A stretch of 64,000 nt of DNA from Limimonas halophila (GCF_900100655.1 NZ_FNCE01000007.1:1-64000); one strand, 5' to 3'. Counted from the stretch's first letter, positions 33,708-45,045 are shown. The notes: generated by a model not told the origin, from the sequence alone. Program-made: numbers and translations.

Positions 33708-36458
33708 TTACAGCTCGCGCTCGACCTGCTGGGTTTCGTAGCACTCGATCAGGTCACCCTCGCGGATGTCCTGGTGGTTCTCCAGCGCGATGCCGCACTC
33801 GTAGCCGGCCTTCACCTCTTTGACGTCGTCCTTGAAGCGCTTGAGCGTCTTCAGCGTGCCCTCGTAGATCACGACGTTGTCGCGCAGCAGGCGCACGCCC
33901 GCGTTGCGGCGCACGACGCCCTCGGTCACGCGGCAGCCGGCGACGTTGCCCACGCGCGGCACCTGGAAGACCTGGCGGATGTCGGCGTAGCCGATGAAGT
34001 TCTCGCGCGCCGTCGGCGAGAGCTTGCTTTCCAGCAGGGCCTTCACGTCGTCCACGAGGTTGTAGATGACCGAGAAGTAGCGGATGTCGACACCGTCGCT
34101 CTTGGCCATCTGGCGCGCCTTGCCATTGGGCCGGACGTTGAAGCCCAGCACCAGGGCGTTGGACGCGGCCGCGAGCGTGATGTCGCTTTCGGTGATGCCG
34201 CCGACGCCCGCGTGCAGCACGCGCGGTTGCACTTCCTCGTTGCCCAGCTTTTGCAGGGCGCCGTTGACAGCCTCCAGGGAGCCCTGGACGTCGGCCTTGA
34301 CCACCAGCGGCACCTCGGTGACCTGACCCTCCTTGATGCGGGCCAGCATCTGCTCCAGCGAGCCCGTGCTGGGCGCGGTCGACTGCGTCTCGCGCGCCTT
34401 CTCCTGGCGGTGCTCGGCGATCTCGCGGGCGCGCTGCTCGCTGTCCACCACGACGAAGCGGTCACCCGCCTGCGGCGTGCCGTGCAGGCCCAGCACCTCG
34501 ACCGGCTCGGACGGGTACGCCGCCTCGACGTTGTCGCCGCGGTCGTTCACCAGCGCGCGGGCGCGGCCGTACTCGTTGCCGACGACGAAGGTGTCGCCCT
34601 TCTTCAGCGTGCCGCGCTGGACCAGGAAGGTCGCCACCGGGCCGCGCCCCTTCTCAAGCTTGGCCTCGACCACGGTGCCCTCGGCGGCGCGGTCGGGGTT
34701 GGCCTTGAGGTCCTGGATCTCCGCCTGGAGCGTCAGCGCCTCGGCGAGCTGCTCCAACCCCTCGCCGCTGGACGCGGAACACTCCACGGCGAGCGTTTCG
34801 CCGCCCATCTCTTCGGTGACGACGCCGTAGTTCAGCAACTCCTGGCGCACGCGGTCCGGATCGGCGTCCGGCTTGTCGCACTTGTTGATGGCCACGACCA
34901 TCGGCACCTCCGCCGCCTTGGCGTGGTTGATGGCCTCGACCGTCTGCTGCTTGATGCCGTCGTCGGCGGCCACGACCAGGATGACGATGTCGGTGATGTT
35001 GGCGCCGCGCGCCCGCATCTCCGAGAACGCGGCGTGGCCGGGCGTGTCGATGAAGCTGACCTTGTTCCCGCCCGGCATGACGACCTGGTAGGCGCCGATG
35101 TGCTGTGTGATGCCGCCGGCCTCGCCGGCGACCACGTCGGTCTTGCGCAGCGCGTCCAGCAGGGACGTCTTGCCGTGGTCGACGTGGCCCATGACGGTGA
35201 CCACCGGCGCGCGCGGCTGCATGTCCGCTTCGGCGTCCGGGGCCGTCTCCAGGCCCTCCTCGATGTCGCTTTCCGAGACGCGCTTGGGCGTGTGGCCGAA
35301 CTCCTCGACGACGAGCTGGGCGGTTTCGCCGTCGATCGTCTGATTGACGGTCGCCATCGTGCCCAGCTTCATCAGCGTCTTCACGACCTGGCCGGCCTGG
35401 ACGGCCATGCGCTGGGCGAGCTCGCCCACCGTGATGGAATCGGGGATAACCACCTCGCGAATCACCTTCTTTGGCGGCTGATGCGCCTCGCCGCGCTGGC
35501 GCTGCTTCTGGCGCTGGCGCTGGCGGCGCGTGGCGGACAGCGACGGGGCGCGCTCGCCCTCTTCGCTGTCGAGCGCCTGGGGAATGGTCAGCTGGCCCTT
35601 CTTGCGGCCGCGGTCGCCACCGCGCTTGCCGGGCGCCTGCTTGGGCGCGGGGGCCGCCTTCTGCTTCTTGATCCGGCCGCCGAGGTTCTCCTGAACCTCC
35701 TCGTCCAGATCGCGGCCCTTGCCCTTCTCCGCCGGCGCCTGCTCCTTCGCCTCGGGAGCCTCGGCCGCGGGGGCAGCCTCCTCGGCGGCCGGCGCGGCCT
35801 CGGCAGCCGCTTCGCCGGCGCCGGACTCGGCCCCAGCTTCCGCCTCGGCGGGCTGTTCCTTGGCCTTGGCGGCCTCTTCGGCCTCCTTCTGGCGGCGGCG
35901 CTCCTCCTCTTCGGCCTCGAGCTGGCGGCGCGCCTCTTCCTCGGCCTGACGGCGGCGCTCCAGCTCGGCCTGGCGCTCGGCTTCCTCCTGGCGGCGGCGC
36001 TCGTCTTCCTCCGCCTGACGGCGCTTGCGCTCCTCTTCCTGGCGCCGTGCCTCTTCCAGCGCGCGCTGGCGCGCCTGGCGCTCGCTCTCGGTGAGCTGGC
36101 GGCCGGAGCTGTCGCGCTCGATCGTCTGGGTCTCGGCCGTGCCGGTTTCCAGCGACTCGCCGTGCGCGGCGCGCTTGGTCTGCTCCACCGACTGATCCGC
36201 GCCGCGGCGCGCCGGGGCCTCCGCGGTCTCGCGCTGCGCCGTCTCCTGCCCGCGGCCGCTCTCGCCGCGCTGGTAGGTGCGCTTGCGCTTGACCTCGACG
36301 GCCACCTGCTTGGACCGGCCGTGGCTGAAGCTCTGCTTCACCTGGCCCTGCTCGACCTTCTTGTTGAGTTCGAGCGTGCCACGCTTCTTGCCGCTGAGCT
36401 TCAGCTTGCCGTCCTTGTTCTCGTCCGACTTCTTATCGTCCTTATCGTCGCTCGTCAT
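33708..36458 (-). CDS. infB: Translation initiation factor IF-2
   Basis: 916 residues. GTPase that brings fMet-tRNA to the 30S subunit. The first 330 residues are the variable region: a basic start, then long charged repeats of Arg/Glu/Gln (about 120-210) that should form one long helix, then Ala/Glu-rich and Lys-rich linkers. The conserved IF2N-like segment [20 protein letters not shown] follows. The G domain has GHVDHGKTS (G424), [15 protein letters not shown] and NKCDKPDAD. Domains II-IV end with [20 protein letters not shown] and the C-terminal initiator-tRNA binding barrel. Confidence 0.99.
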   Translation of the reverse strand: MTSDDKDDKKSDENKDGKLKLSGKKRGTLELNKKVEQGQVKQSFSHGRSKQVAVEVKRKRTYQRGESGRGQETAQRETAEAPARRGADQSVEQTKRAAHGESLETGTAETQTIERDSSGRQLTESERQARQRALEEARRQEEERKRRQAEEDERRRQEEAERQAELERRRQAEEEARRQLEAEEEERRRQKEAEEAAKAKEQPAEAEAGAESGAGEAAAEAAPAAEEAAPAAEAPEAKEQAPAEKGKGRDLDEEVQENLGGRIKKQKAAPAPKQAPGKRGGDRGRKKGQLTIPQALDSEEGERAPSLSATRRQRQRQKQRQRGEAHQPPKKVIREVVIPDSITVGELAQRMAVQAGQVVKTLMKLGTMATVNQTIDGETAQLVVEEFGHTPKRVSESDIEEGLETAPDAEADMQPRAPVVTVMGHVDHGKTSLLDALRKTDVVAGEAGGITQHIGAYQVVMPGGNKVSFIDTPGHAAFSEMRARGANITDIVILVVAADDGIKQQTVEAINHAKAAEVPMVVAINKCDKPDADPDRVRQELLNYGVVTEEMGGETLAVECSASSGEGLEQLAEALTLQAEIQDLKANPDRAAEGTVVEAKLEKGRGPVATFLVQRGTLKKGDTFVVGNEYGRARALVNDRGDNVEAAYPSEPVEVLGLHGTPQAGDRFVVVDSEQRAREIAEHRQEKARETQSTAPSTGSLEQMLARIKEGQVTEVPLVVKADVQGSLEAVNGALQKLGNEEVQPRVLHAGVGGITESDITLAAASNALVLGFNVRPNGKARQMAKSDGVDIRYFSVIYNLVDDVKALLESKLSPTARENFIGYADIRQVFQVPRVGNVAGCRVTEGVVRRNAGVRLLRDNVVIYEGTLKTLKRFKDDVKEVKAGYECGIALENHQDIREGDLIECYETQQVEREL

Positions 36459-37095
36459 CGCGCTCCGCCGTTCGATTCGTCGGCGTGTCCATCCAAGCCT
36501 CGTCCGCCTCGGGCACGAAGCCGACCAGCCGGCGGCAGTCCCGCAAAAGCCGATCGGCGTGGCCACCGTCCAGCACGGCCACGTGCACCGTGGGCCCGCG
36601 GCCGAGCGCGGTGCCCAGGTCGTCCGAGTCGAACAGGCCCACGAGAGCCAAGTCCGGCCGCGCGGCCCGCCCGAGGCGGCGCAGCCGCTCCACGCCGTCG
36701 ACTGCGGCGTCGCGGGCCTGCACCAGCACGCACGCGTCGCCGCGCTCCAGGACCTCGCGGACCTTGGTGAATCCGGCCCGCGCCTGTCCGGCGCGCATCG
36801 CCAGCCCGATCCGGTCCAGGCACCGCTTGTGCAGCCGCGCCGCAACCTGCGCCGCCAGATCGTCCGGCACGCGCACAGCCTGCCGGGCTGCCCGGGCGAA
36901 GTGCCGCTGGCGCGCCTTTTCTAGCACATCGCGGGACGGCACACACCAGATTCCCCGACCGGGCAGCTCCTCGCCCGGATCGGGAACGATGGCGCCGTCC
37001 GGGCCCACCACGAAGCGCAGCAGCTCCGCCTTGGGCCGGACCTCGCCCGTCACGATGCATTTGCGCTCCGGCGTGTGCCGGCGCGTCTCCGTCAT
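36442..37095 (-). CDS. RNA-binding protein: YlxR domain fused to an L7Ae-like domain
   Basis: 217 residues. The N-terminal YlxR (DUF448/RnpM) module shows PERKCIVTGEVRPKAELLRF and LPGRGIWCVPSRD. From about residue 90 an L7Ae/YlxQ-like domain follows (RIGLAMRAGQARAGFTKVRE, DACVLVQARDA, FDSDDLGTALGRGPTVHVAV). In Firmicutes these are two separate genes between nusA and infB; here they are one protein, the form usual in alphaproteobacteria. YlxR proteins bind RNase P RNA or other nucleic acids, but the role of the fusion is unknown. It overlaps infB by 17 bases. Confidence 0.9.
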   Translation of the reverse strand: MTETRRHTPERKCIVTGEVRPKAELLRFVVGPDGAIVPDPGEELPGRGIWCVPSRDVLEKARQRHFARAARQAVRVPDDLAAQVAARLHKRCLDRIGLAMRAGQARAGFTKVREVLERGDACVLVQARDAAVDGVERLRRLGRAARPDLALVGLFDSDDLGTALGRGPTVHVAVLDGGHADRLLRDCRRLVGFVPEADEAWMDTPTNRTAERDDERR

Positions 37096-37106
37096 GGCGC
37101 GCGCGA

Positions 37107-38651
<1,545 letters not shown>

Positions 38652-38695
38652 CGCCGTATCCGTTCCTGTCGTCCTGGCGGCCTCAACCGCCGGCC

Positions 38696-39235
38696 TCAGT
38701 TGTCGGTTCCGTCCTCGCGGGCCCGTGTCCAGTCGATCAGCTCGTCGGTGAGCACCAGCTTGGCCTTCGCGATCTCGTCGAAGGGCAGCTCGTGCTCGAC
38801 CCCGTCCGCGCGGATGCGCACGTAGCCGTCGCGGATGCCGAGCAGCGGCCCCTTGTAGCGGCGCCGCCCGTCGCGCGGCGCCTCCAGTTCCACACGGGCA
38901 TCGAATCCCGCCCAGTCGTGAAAGTCCGAGAGCCGCGTCAACGGGCGGTCGATGCCGGGGGACGACACCTCCAGCGTGTAGGCGGTGTCGATCGGGTCCT
39001 CGACGTCCAGGATGGCCTCGGCCGCGCGGGAAACCTCGGCGCAGGCATCCACGTCCATGCCGCTGCCGTCGGTGCGCTCGGCCATGATCTGGAGCGTCTT
39101 TTCCCGTTTGTTGCCCGCAAGCTGCACGCGCACGATGCGGAAGCCCATGGATTCCAGCGTGGGCTCCAGCATGGCCTCGATTTCCGCGGCCTTCCCGGTG
39201 CTGGTCTTGCGCCGGGCCGCGTCCGCGTCGCGCAC
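38696..39235 (-). CDS. rimP: Ribosome maturation factor RimP
   Basis: 179 residues from a GTG at 39235. Acts in 30S assembly. Family motifs: IEAMLEPTLESMGFRIVRVQ, DVDACAEVSRAAEAILD, YTLEVSSPGIDRPLTRLSDF and the C-terminal Sm-like RYKGPLLGIRDGYVRI. The longer ATG frame from 39325 would have to be translated through the terminator hairpin at 39262-39279, whereas GTG 39235 has a perfect GGGAGGT site seven bases upstream. First gene of the rimP-pnp operon. Confidence 0.95.
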   Translation of the reverse strand: MRDADAARRKTSTGKAAEIEAMLEPTLESMGFRIVRVQLAGNKREKTLQIMAERTDGSGMDVDACAEVSRAAEAILDVEDPIDTAYTLEVSSPGIDRPLTRLSDFHDWAGFDARVELEAPRDGRRRYKGPLLGIRDGYVRIRADGVEHELPFDEIAKAKLVLTDELIDWTRAREDGTDN

Positions 39236-39242
39236 GGCTTCG

Positions 39243-39249
39243 ACCTCCC
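39243..39249 (-). promoter_or_regulatory. Ribosome binding site that decides the rimP start
   Basis: The minus strand reads GGGAGGT here, seven bases before GTG 39235. No comparable site stands before ATG 39325, and the intervening terminator rules out the longer form. Confidence 0.85.
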
Positions 39250-39255
39250 GATAAC

Positions 39256-39279
39256 AAAAAAGTGGGCCCTCGGGCCCAC
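39256..39279 (-). terminator. Intrinsic terminator between trmB and rimP
   Basis: GTGGGCC (39262-39268) pairs with GGCCCAC (39273-39279) around a CTCG loop. On the minus strand six Ts follow (As 39256-39261). It closes trmB just before the rimP ribosome binding site, so rimP transcription must read through or start within about 30 bases. Confidence 0.9.
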
Positions 39280-39367
39280 CTTCCACGGCGCCCTGGGACG
39301 CGGGCGCACCCGCGTCCGATGTCAAGGGGGAACATAGGACCGCGTCACGCCTGGTGCAAGACCAGCC

Positions 39368-40099
39368 TCACCCCGCATCCGCGCCGCGCGCGCGGCGCCG
39401 GTAACGCAGGTAGATGGGCCGCCGGCCCTGCTCGACCGCTTTCTCCTCGTAGCGGGTGGGCGGCCAGTCGGCCGGACGCTCGCGCCAGTCGGCGGCGGTT
39501 TCGGCCGTCCAGGCGAAGGCGGGATGGCGTTGCATCTCCACCATCATCCAGCGCTGGTAGCTGGGATCGTCCGTGGCCAGGCGCAGCTCGCCGCCGTCGG
39601 CGAGCACGCGCGCGAGAGCGTCCAGCTGCGTCTGCTGGACGAAGCGGCGCTTGTGGTGGCGCGTCTTGGGCCAGGGATCGGGGAAGAGGACGAAGACCCG
39701 CTCCAGCGAAGCCTCGGGCAGGGCGGCGATGAGCTCGCGGGCGTCACCGTCGTGGACGCGCACGTTGTCGAGCCCGCGATCCTCGACCCGGCGCAGCAGC
39801 TTGGCGATGCCGTCCTGAAAGATGTCGGCGCCGATCAGGCCCACGTCGGGCCGGTTTTCGGCGTGCCAGGCCAGGTGCTCGCCCGCGCCGAAGCCGACTT
39901 CCAGCCAGACCGCGCGCGTACCCGCGGCGAAGAGGGACAACGGGTCGAGCGTGCCGTCCGGCTCGGGCATGGGCACGCGCAGGCGCGGCAACAGGCTGTC
40001 GAGAACCCGCTGCTGCGCCGGGCGCAGCTTGTGGCCCTTGCGGCGGCCGTGAAGCTTGCGGCCGCCGGATTGCGGCTGGCTGGAGTTGTCGATCGCCAT
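39368..40099 (-). CDS. trmB: tRNA (guanine-46-N7)-methyltransferase
   Basis: 243 residues. Methylates G46 in the tRNA variable loop using SAM. Motifs: a basic RRKGHKLRPAQQ start, AVWLEVGFGAGEHLAWHA (SAM loop), LIGADIFQDGIAKLL, the catalytic FVLFPDPWPKTRHHKRRF and PTRYEEKAVEQGRRPIYLRY. In many relatives metK stands directly upstream; here an XRE regulator does. Confidence 0.97.
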   Translation of the reverse strand: MAIDNSSQPQSGGRKLHGRRKGHKLRPAQQRVLDSLLPRLRVPMPEPDGTLDPLSLFAAGTRAVWLEVGFGAGEHLAWHAENRPDVGLIGADIFQDGIAKLLRRVEDRGLDNVRVHDGDARELIAALPEASLERVFVLFPDPWPKTRHHKRRFVQQTQLDALARVLADGGELRLATDDPSYQRWMMVEMQRHPAFAWTAETAADWRERPADWPPTRYEEKAVEQGRRPIYLRYRRRARGADAG

Positions 40100-40193
40100 C
40101 GCACGCCGTCCGTCCCCGAAGCGGCCCGGACGGTGCTCAGCGCGGGGCCGCGGGTCAAGCGCGGCACCCGCTGCGCGCTCGCGGGGGCGGCGG

Positions 40194-40694
40194 TCAGACC
40201 GGCTCGTCGCCGCCGTCGTCGCCCCCGGTCGGCGGCGGGATCTCCTCCTCGTCCTCGGACGGGGAGGCCAGCGCCTTGGTCAGCTCGAACAGCCGCCGGC
40301 GCACCTGCGGGTCCTGGACGCGGTAATAGGCGCGCACGAGTTCCAGCGTCTCCCGCTTGGCGAGGGGATCGAAGTCGTAGACCTCGCCTTCTTCCTGCAG
40401 CCCGCTGAGCTGCGCGGGTGAGCCGTGCTGCGTGTCCGTCGGCATCTCCTCGAAGAAGAACCCCACCGGAACGTCGAGCACGCGCGCCAGATCGAACAGC
40501 CGGCTGGCGCCGATGCGGTTGGCGCCGCGTTCGTACTTCTGCACCTGCTGGAAGGTGAGGCCGATGGCCTCGCCGAGCTTTTCCTGGCTCATTCCCAGCA
40601 GCGTCCGGCGCAGACGGACGCGTCCGCCCACGTGGACGTCGACCGGATTCGGCGCCCCGCCCCGACCCGTCGGTTGATCCCCATCGCCGCTCAT
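40194..40694 (-). CDS. XRE-family transcriptional regulator
   Basis: 166 residues. The helix-turn-helix (about 20-80) reads VRLRRTLLGMSQEKLGEAIG, then LTFQQVQKYERGANRIGASR, then LFDLARVLDVPVGFFFEE, the wording of a regulator class found widely in alphaproteobacteria between lnt and metK. A variable linker and an acidic C-terminal tail follow. Its target is not known from sequence; location suggests an old association with SAM metabolism or with envelope genes. It is transcribed alone, 94 bases before trmB and 132 after lnt. Confidence 0.93.
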   Translation of the reverse strand: MSGDGDQPTGRGGAPNPVDVHVGGRVRLRRTLLGMSQEKLGEAIGLTFQQVQKYERGANRIGASRLFDLARVLDVPVGFFFEEMPTDTQHGSPAQLSGLQEEGEVYDFDPLAKRETLELVRAYYRVQDPQVRRRLFELTKALASPSEDEEEIPPPTGGDDGGDEPV

Positions 40695-40826
40695 GTCGTT
40701 GGCCCCATTTCGCGGTCCGGCGTGCGCTCACCCGTCTAGGCATACTTCTGTATGCGGTCAAGCGCAGTCTCGCGGGTGCAGTCCAGCACGGATGCAATCG
40801 AGAAACGTTGTCAAGCGGAAGTGCAG

Positions 40827-42455
40827 CTAGTGGTTGGAGGCGCCGGCGCCGGCCGATTTGCACGCGCGCGTATGTCGAGACCACGCCAGCGCGCCCGCCA
40901 CGACCGCCAGGACGGCCAGCATCGCCGCAAATGTCCAGTCCCCGGCGCGGGCATACAGGGTCGGCGTCTCGCGCGGTGCGGGCAACGGGGCGTCGAGAAT
41001 GCCGCGCGCGTTCAGGTCCAGCCGCGCCAGCGTGCGGCCGTGGGCGTCGATCACGACGCTGACCCCGGCGTTCGCCGCGCGCACCAGCGGCAGGCCCTGT
41101 TCCACCGCACGCAGGCGGGCGTTGGCGAGGTGCTGATACGGCCCCGCGCTGGTGCCGAACCAGGCGTCGTTGCTGACGTTCAACAACCAGCCGGGGCGCT
41201 CACCGGAGGGCACGATCTCGGCGGGGAAGATGGCTTCATAGCAGATCAGCGGCGAGACGGCCGGCGCGCCCGGTACGTCCATCACCCGCGGGCCGGGGCC
41301 GGGGGTGTAGCCGATGCCGCCGTGGGCGAGCTGCTCCAACGGCAGGAGGTCGTCCAGCGGCATGTACTCGCCGAAGGGCACCAGATGGTGCTTGTCGTAG
41401 CGTGCCCCCTGTGTGCCGTTGGGGCCGAGCGCGATCACGGAATTGAACAGGCGCGGCCGGGCCCCACCATCTTCCACGCGCGCGATGCCCGAGAGCAGGG
41501 CGCCGTCCGGCGGCGCGGCCGAGGTCATGGCTTCGCGCAATCCCCGCGCGCGACCCAGGAAGTAGGGAACCGCGCTCTCGGGCCAGATGACGTGCGTGCG
41601 CCCGGCGAAGCCGTCCTGCCGGCTCATCGACAGGTAGCGGTCCAGGTGGTCGCGGCGCAGCGCCGGGTCCCACTTGCGGTTCTGCGGGATCGCGCCCTGG
41701 ACGAGGCGCAGCTTCACGCCCGGCACCGTGGCCTCGCCGGCCAGCGGCGCGGTCGCCAGCCGCACGGCGCCGCCGCCGAGCGCCAGGACCAGCAGCGCGA
41801 GCGCGGCGCCCGGCACACCCCAGCGCCGCAGCGGCGGCTCGTCCCGCCAGGCAAGCGCAGCGGGGGCGGCGGCGGCCAGCACGGTGACGAGGCTGAGGCC
41901 CCAGACGCCCCACCACGCCACGCTCTGCACGCTGAAATCGGCGAAGCCCCAGGCCGTGCCCAGCAGGTTCCAGGGAAAGCCGGTGAGCACGTGCCCGCGC
42001 ACCCAGGCAAGCGCCGCCCAGGCGAGGGCGAAGACGGCCAGCCGCGCGCCACTGCGCGCGGGCGCGTGCCACGCCGCCGGCGCGGCCAGGGCCGGGAAGA
42101 TCGCCAGCCCGCCGGCGAGCCCGAGCACCGCCAGCGGCATCACGGGCAGCAGGTGCGGCGCGCCCGCGTAAAAGGACAGCCCGACCCAGTAGAGCCCGGC
42201 GGCGAAATGCCCCAGGCCGAACAGCCAGCCGAGCGCGAAGGCGCCGCGCCGCGAGGCCGCGCCGTCGAGCTGCCACAGCAGCCCCGTGAACGCGGGGATC
42301 AGCACCGGCACGGCGTAGACCGGCGGCATGGCGAGCGCGCTCATCGCGCCCAGGACGAGCGCCGCCGCCGCCCGCCGCCAGCCCGTCAGGCCGGCGAGCC
42401 AGGCGGCCAAGCGCGGCAGCCATCCCGGCGCGCGCGCCGGGACGGTGTCAGTCAT
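40827..42455 (-). CDS. lnt: Apolipoprotein N-acyltransferase
   Basis: 542 residues. Adds the third acyl chain to lipoproteins in the inner membrane, needed for Lol sorting. Six to eight N-terminal membrane helices (about 20-235) are followed by the periplasmic nitrilase-like domain with the catalytic triad: Glu in VIWPESAVPYF, Lys in YDKHHLVPFGEYMPL and Cys in LICYEAIFP. NVSNDAWFG and QHLANARLRAVEQGLPLVRA are conserved. The last helix (about 510-530) anchors the C-terminus. Its start overlaps corC by eight bases. Confidence 0.97.
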   Translation of the reverse strand: MTDTVPARAPGWLPRLAAWLAGLTGWRRAAAALVLGAMSALAMPPVYAVPVLIPAFTGLLWQLDGAASRRGAFALGWLFGLGHFAAGLYWVGLSFYAGAPHLLPVMPLAVLGLAGGLAIFPALAAPAAWHAPARSGARLAVFALAWAALAWVRGHVLTGFPWNLLGTAWGFADFSVQSVAWWGVWGLSLVTVLAAAAPAALAWRDEPPLRRWGVPGAALALLVLALGGGAVRLATAPLAGEATVPGVKLRLVQGAIPQNRKWDPALRRDHLDRYLSMSRQDGFAGRTHVIWPESAVPYFLGRARGLREAMTSAAPPDGALLSGIARVEDGGARPRLFNSVIALGPNGTQGARYDKHHLVPFGEYMPLDDLLPLEQLAHGGIGYTPGPGPRVMDVPGAPAVSPLICYEAIFPAEIVPSGERPGWLLNVSNDAWFGTSAGPYQHLANARLRAVEQGLPLVRAANAGVSVVIDAHGRTLARLDLNARGILDAPLPAPRETPTLYARAGDWTFAAMLAVLAVVAGALAWSRHTRACKSAGAGASNH

Positions 42456-43431
42456 CCGGTTCCTCGGCCGTTTCGGCGCGCGGCTGGGGCGGCAGGTTGT
42501 CGCGGATGCGCAGCCGCTTCACGCGGCGGGGGTCGGCTTCCATGACCTCGAAGGTGAAGCCCCCCTCGTGGATAACGAGTTCCCCGCGCGCCGGCACGCG
42601 GTCGGCGATGAAAACGATCAGCCCGCCCAGGGTGTCGATGTCCTCCTCGCGCTCTTCCGGCGAGAGGAAAGGCCGCACCCGCTCCTCGAAATCCTCGATG
42701 GGCAGGCGCGCGTCGGCGACGAGGGAGCCGTCCGGCCGCTCGACGAGCTGCGGGCTTTCGTCGGTGTCGTGCTCGTCCTCGATCTCGCCGACGATCTCCT
42801 CGACCACGTCCTCGATTGTGACCAGGCCGTCGACGCCGCCGAACTCGTCCACCACGAGCGCCAGGTGCGAGCGCGACAGCCGCATCTCCAGCATCAGGTC
42901 CATCAGCGGCATCGAGGGCGCGACGAAGAGCACCTCGCGCGTGACCCGGGAGAGCTGGAAGCCGTGGCGGCTGCGGGCGTGGGCCAGCACGTCCTTGATG
43001 TGCACCAGCCCGATCACGTCGTCGAGCGACTCGCGGTAGACCGGCAGGCGCGAGTGGCCGCCGCGGCTCATCAGGTCCACGAGGTCGTCGAAGCCGGCGT
43101 CCGTGTGGATGGCGCGGATGTCCGCGCGCGGCACCATGATGTCGTAGGCCGTGAGGTGGCGCAGGTGGAGGATGTTGGCGAGCATCAGCCGCTCGTGGCT
43201 GGAGATCGGCTGCGCCGTGTCGTCCTCGCGCTCGCTCTCCTCGATGATCTCTTCCAGCGTTTCGCGCAGCCCGGCTTCGCCGTTGTGGCTCTTCACCAGC
43301 CCGCGCAACCACGAGCCGAGCGCCTGACGCAGACTGGGGCCGCCGCGCGTCAAGCGGGCGCCGCCCTGGCTGGCGGCGCCGCCGTTGGCGCGCACGGCCG
43401 TGTTGGCGATGCGCGGCGAGTCCTCGTTCAC
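42448..43431 (-). CDS. corC: CorC/HlyC family protein with CBS pair
   Basis: 327 residues. Order: a charged leader, a short helical region with ISSHERLMLANILHLR, two CBS motifs (about 90-210; YDIMVPRADIRAIH, VIGLVHIKDVLAH, ALVVDEFGGVDGLVTIEDVV) and the C-terminal transporter-associated CorC_HlyC domain. There is no DUF21 membrane domain, so it is the soluble CorC type linked to Mg2+/Co2+ efflux and, at this locus, to envelope genes. GTG start overlaps the ybeY stop (GTGA). Confidence 0.94.
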   Translation of the reverse strand: MNEDSPRIANTAVRANGGAASQGGARLTRGGPSLRQALGSWLRGLVKSHNGEAGLRETLEEIIEESEREDDTAQPISSHERLMLANILHLRHLTAYDIMVPRADIRAIHTDAGFDDLVDLMSRGGHSRLPVYRESLDDVIGLVHIKDVLAHARSRHGFQLSRVTREVLFVAPSMPLMDLMLEMRLSRSHLALVVDEFGGVDGLVTIEDVVEEIVGEIEDEHDTDESPQLVERPDGSLVADARLPIEDFEERVRPFLSPEEREEDIDTLGGLIVFIADRVPARGELVIHEGGFTFEVMEADPRRVKRLRIRDNLPPQPRAETAEEPDD

Positions 43432-43958
43432 AGCGCACCCCCCGCCGCCTCGGCGTAGGGGTCGGCGACGCCCAGCCCGGCCAGGACGCGCACCTCCAGG
43501 CCCTCCATCGCCTCGGCCTCGGTGTCGTCCTGGTGATCAAGGCCGAGCAGGTGGAGCGTGCCGTGGACGGTCAGGTGGGTGAGGTGGTCGGCCGCCGTCT
43601 TGCCCTGCGCGCGCGCTTCCGCCAGCACGGTTTCCAGCGCGATGACGACGTCGCCCAGTTCGACCGGCTCGCCGGGGATCTCCGGGCTGTCGCCTTCCAG
43701 CGCGGCGAAGGCGAGCACGTTGGTGGGTTTGTCGGCGCCGCGGTAATCGCGGTTGAGGGTTCGGACGGTTTCGTCGTCCGCCAGCACCAGCGACAGGCTC
43801 AGCGGCCCGGCCGGCTTGTCCGCTTCGGGAATCGCCTCGACGGCGGCCACGGCGGCGCGCGCGACGAGGTCCTCGGCGTTGGGGATGTGGGTGGCCCAGG
43901 CCCCGGCGTGTGCCGCGACCTCGGCGCTGATAGGTCGATTCGGCGGTTCGTCGCTCAT
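43428..43958 (-). CDS. ybeY: Endoribonuclease YbeY (rRNA maturation factor)
   Basis: 176 residues from the ATG at 43958. Single-strand-specific endoribonuclease needed for 16S 3'-end processing and ribosome quality control. The zinc motif H-x3-H-x5-H is intact in HGTLHLLGLDH; SLVLADDETVRTLNRDYRGA and DKPTNVLAFA are the other conserved blocks. A longer frame upstream overlaps the phoH end and is unconserved. It lies between phoH and corC as in most proteobacteria. Confidence 0.96.
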   Translation of the reverse strand: MSDEPPNRPISAEVAAHAGAWATHIPNAEDLVARAAVAAVEAIPEADKPAGPLSLSLVLADDETVRTLNRDYRGADKPTNVLAFAALEGDSPEIPGEPVELGDVVIALETVLAEARAQGKTAADHLTHLTVHGTLHLLGLDHQDDTEAEAMEGLEVRVLAGLGVADPYAEAAGGAL

Positions 43959-44004
43959 CGTCCCGCGTTCCCGGCCGGCCGGCGCGCGCGGCGCCGACAG
44001 CGGC

Positions 44005-45045
44005 TCATGCCTCGTTGTCCCGGTCGTGTTCCTGCTTGCTGCCACGCTCTTCGTAGGCGCGGACGATGCGCGTCACCAGCGGGTGGCGGACCACGTCGCC
44101 GTCGGTGAAGCGCACAAAGCCGATTCCATCCAGACCGGCAAGCAGATCGCAAGCGTCGCGCAAGCCGGACAGCTGGCCCCGGGGCAGGTCCACCTGCGTC
44201 GGGTCGCCGGTGATGGCCATGCGCCCATTCTCGCCCAGGCGGGTGAGGAACATCTTCATCTGCACGGGCGTGGTGTTCTGACCCTCGTCCAGAATGACGA
44301 AGGAGTTGGCCAGGGTACGCCCGCGCATGAAGGCCAGCGGCGCGACCTCGATCTCTCCGGATTCCAGCTTCCGGTTCACCTGCTCGCCCGGCAGCATCTC
44401 GTAGAGCGCGTCCTGCAGCGGGCGCAGGTAGGGGTCGACCTTTTCCTGCATGCCGCCGGGCAGGAAGCCCAGGCGCTCCCCGGCTTCGACGGCCGGGCGC
44501 GAGAGGATGATGCGGTCCACGCGGCCCTGGAGCAGCATCTCCACCGCCACCGCGACGGCGAGGTAGGTCTTGCCCGTGCCCGCGGGGCCCAGGCCGAACA
44601 CCAGCTCGTTTTCGCGCAGGGCCTGGATGTAGGCGGCCTGGCGCTCGGAGCGCGGGGAGATGCGCCGGCGGCGCGTGCGGATCGCGAGATCGTCCGCGTG
44701 CAGCGCCGAGGGACCGTGGCGCGTGGCGCCGTTGCCGGCCGGCTCCGGCGCTGGCTCGGAGGCCTCCGCCATGCGGACGGCGGCGTCGACCTCGTTGGAA
44801 TCCACCGAAAGCCCCTTTTGCAGCCGCTCGTAGAGCGCCTGGAGCGCACTCTGCGCCGCCGTCACCGAACTTTCCGAACCCGAAATGGTGACGTTGTTGC
44901 CGCGCACGGCGATCGACACCCCGAGCGCCTGTTCGATGCGGGCGAGGTGCTGATCGTGCTGGCCGAACAGAAGAGGCAACAGCCGGTTGTCGTCGAATTC
45001 AAGCAACGACGGCTGCTGCACGCGCTGACCGGTTGGCTCGCTCAA
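44005..45045 (-). CDS. phoH: PhoH-like ATPase (YbeZ)
   Basis: 346 residues. An N-terminal KH-like segment ([20 protein letters not shown]) precedes the P-loop ATPase domain with [19 protein letters not shown] (Walker A), [19 protein letters not shown] (Walker B) and [16 protein letters not shown]. YbeZ works with YbeY in RNA processing. Its ATG overlaps the miaB stop by four bases, so miaB-phoH-ybeY-corC-lnt is a coupled operon. Confidence 0.97.
   Translation of the reverse strand: MSEPTGQRVQQPSLLEFDDNRLLPLLFGQHDQHLARIEQALGVSIAVRGNNVTISGSESSVTAAQSALQALYERLQKGLSVDSNEVDAAVRMAEASEPAPEPAGNGATRHGPSALHADDLAIRTRRRRISPRSERQAAYIQALRENELVFGLGPAGTGKTYLAVAVAVEMLLQGRVDRIILSRPAVEAGERLGFLPGGMQEKVDPYLRPLQDALYEMLPGEQVNRKLESGEIEVAPLAFMRGRTLANSFVILDEGQNTTPVQMKMFLTRLGENGRMAITGDPTQVDLPRGQLSGLRDACDLLAGLDGIGFVRFTDGDVVRHPLVTRIVRAYEERGSKQEHDRDNEA

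Noticed and set aside
33774-36770. 998-codon plus-strand frame antisense to infB
   Set aside because: It mirrors the charged repeats of IF-2 and shows low-complexity Leu/Arg/Ala. All conserved motifs lie on the minus strand.
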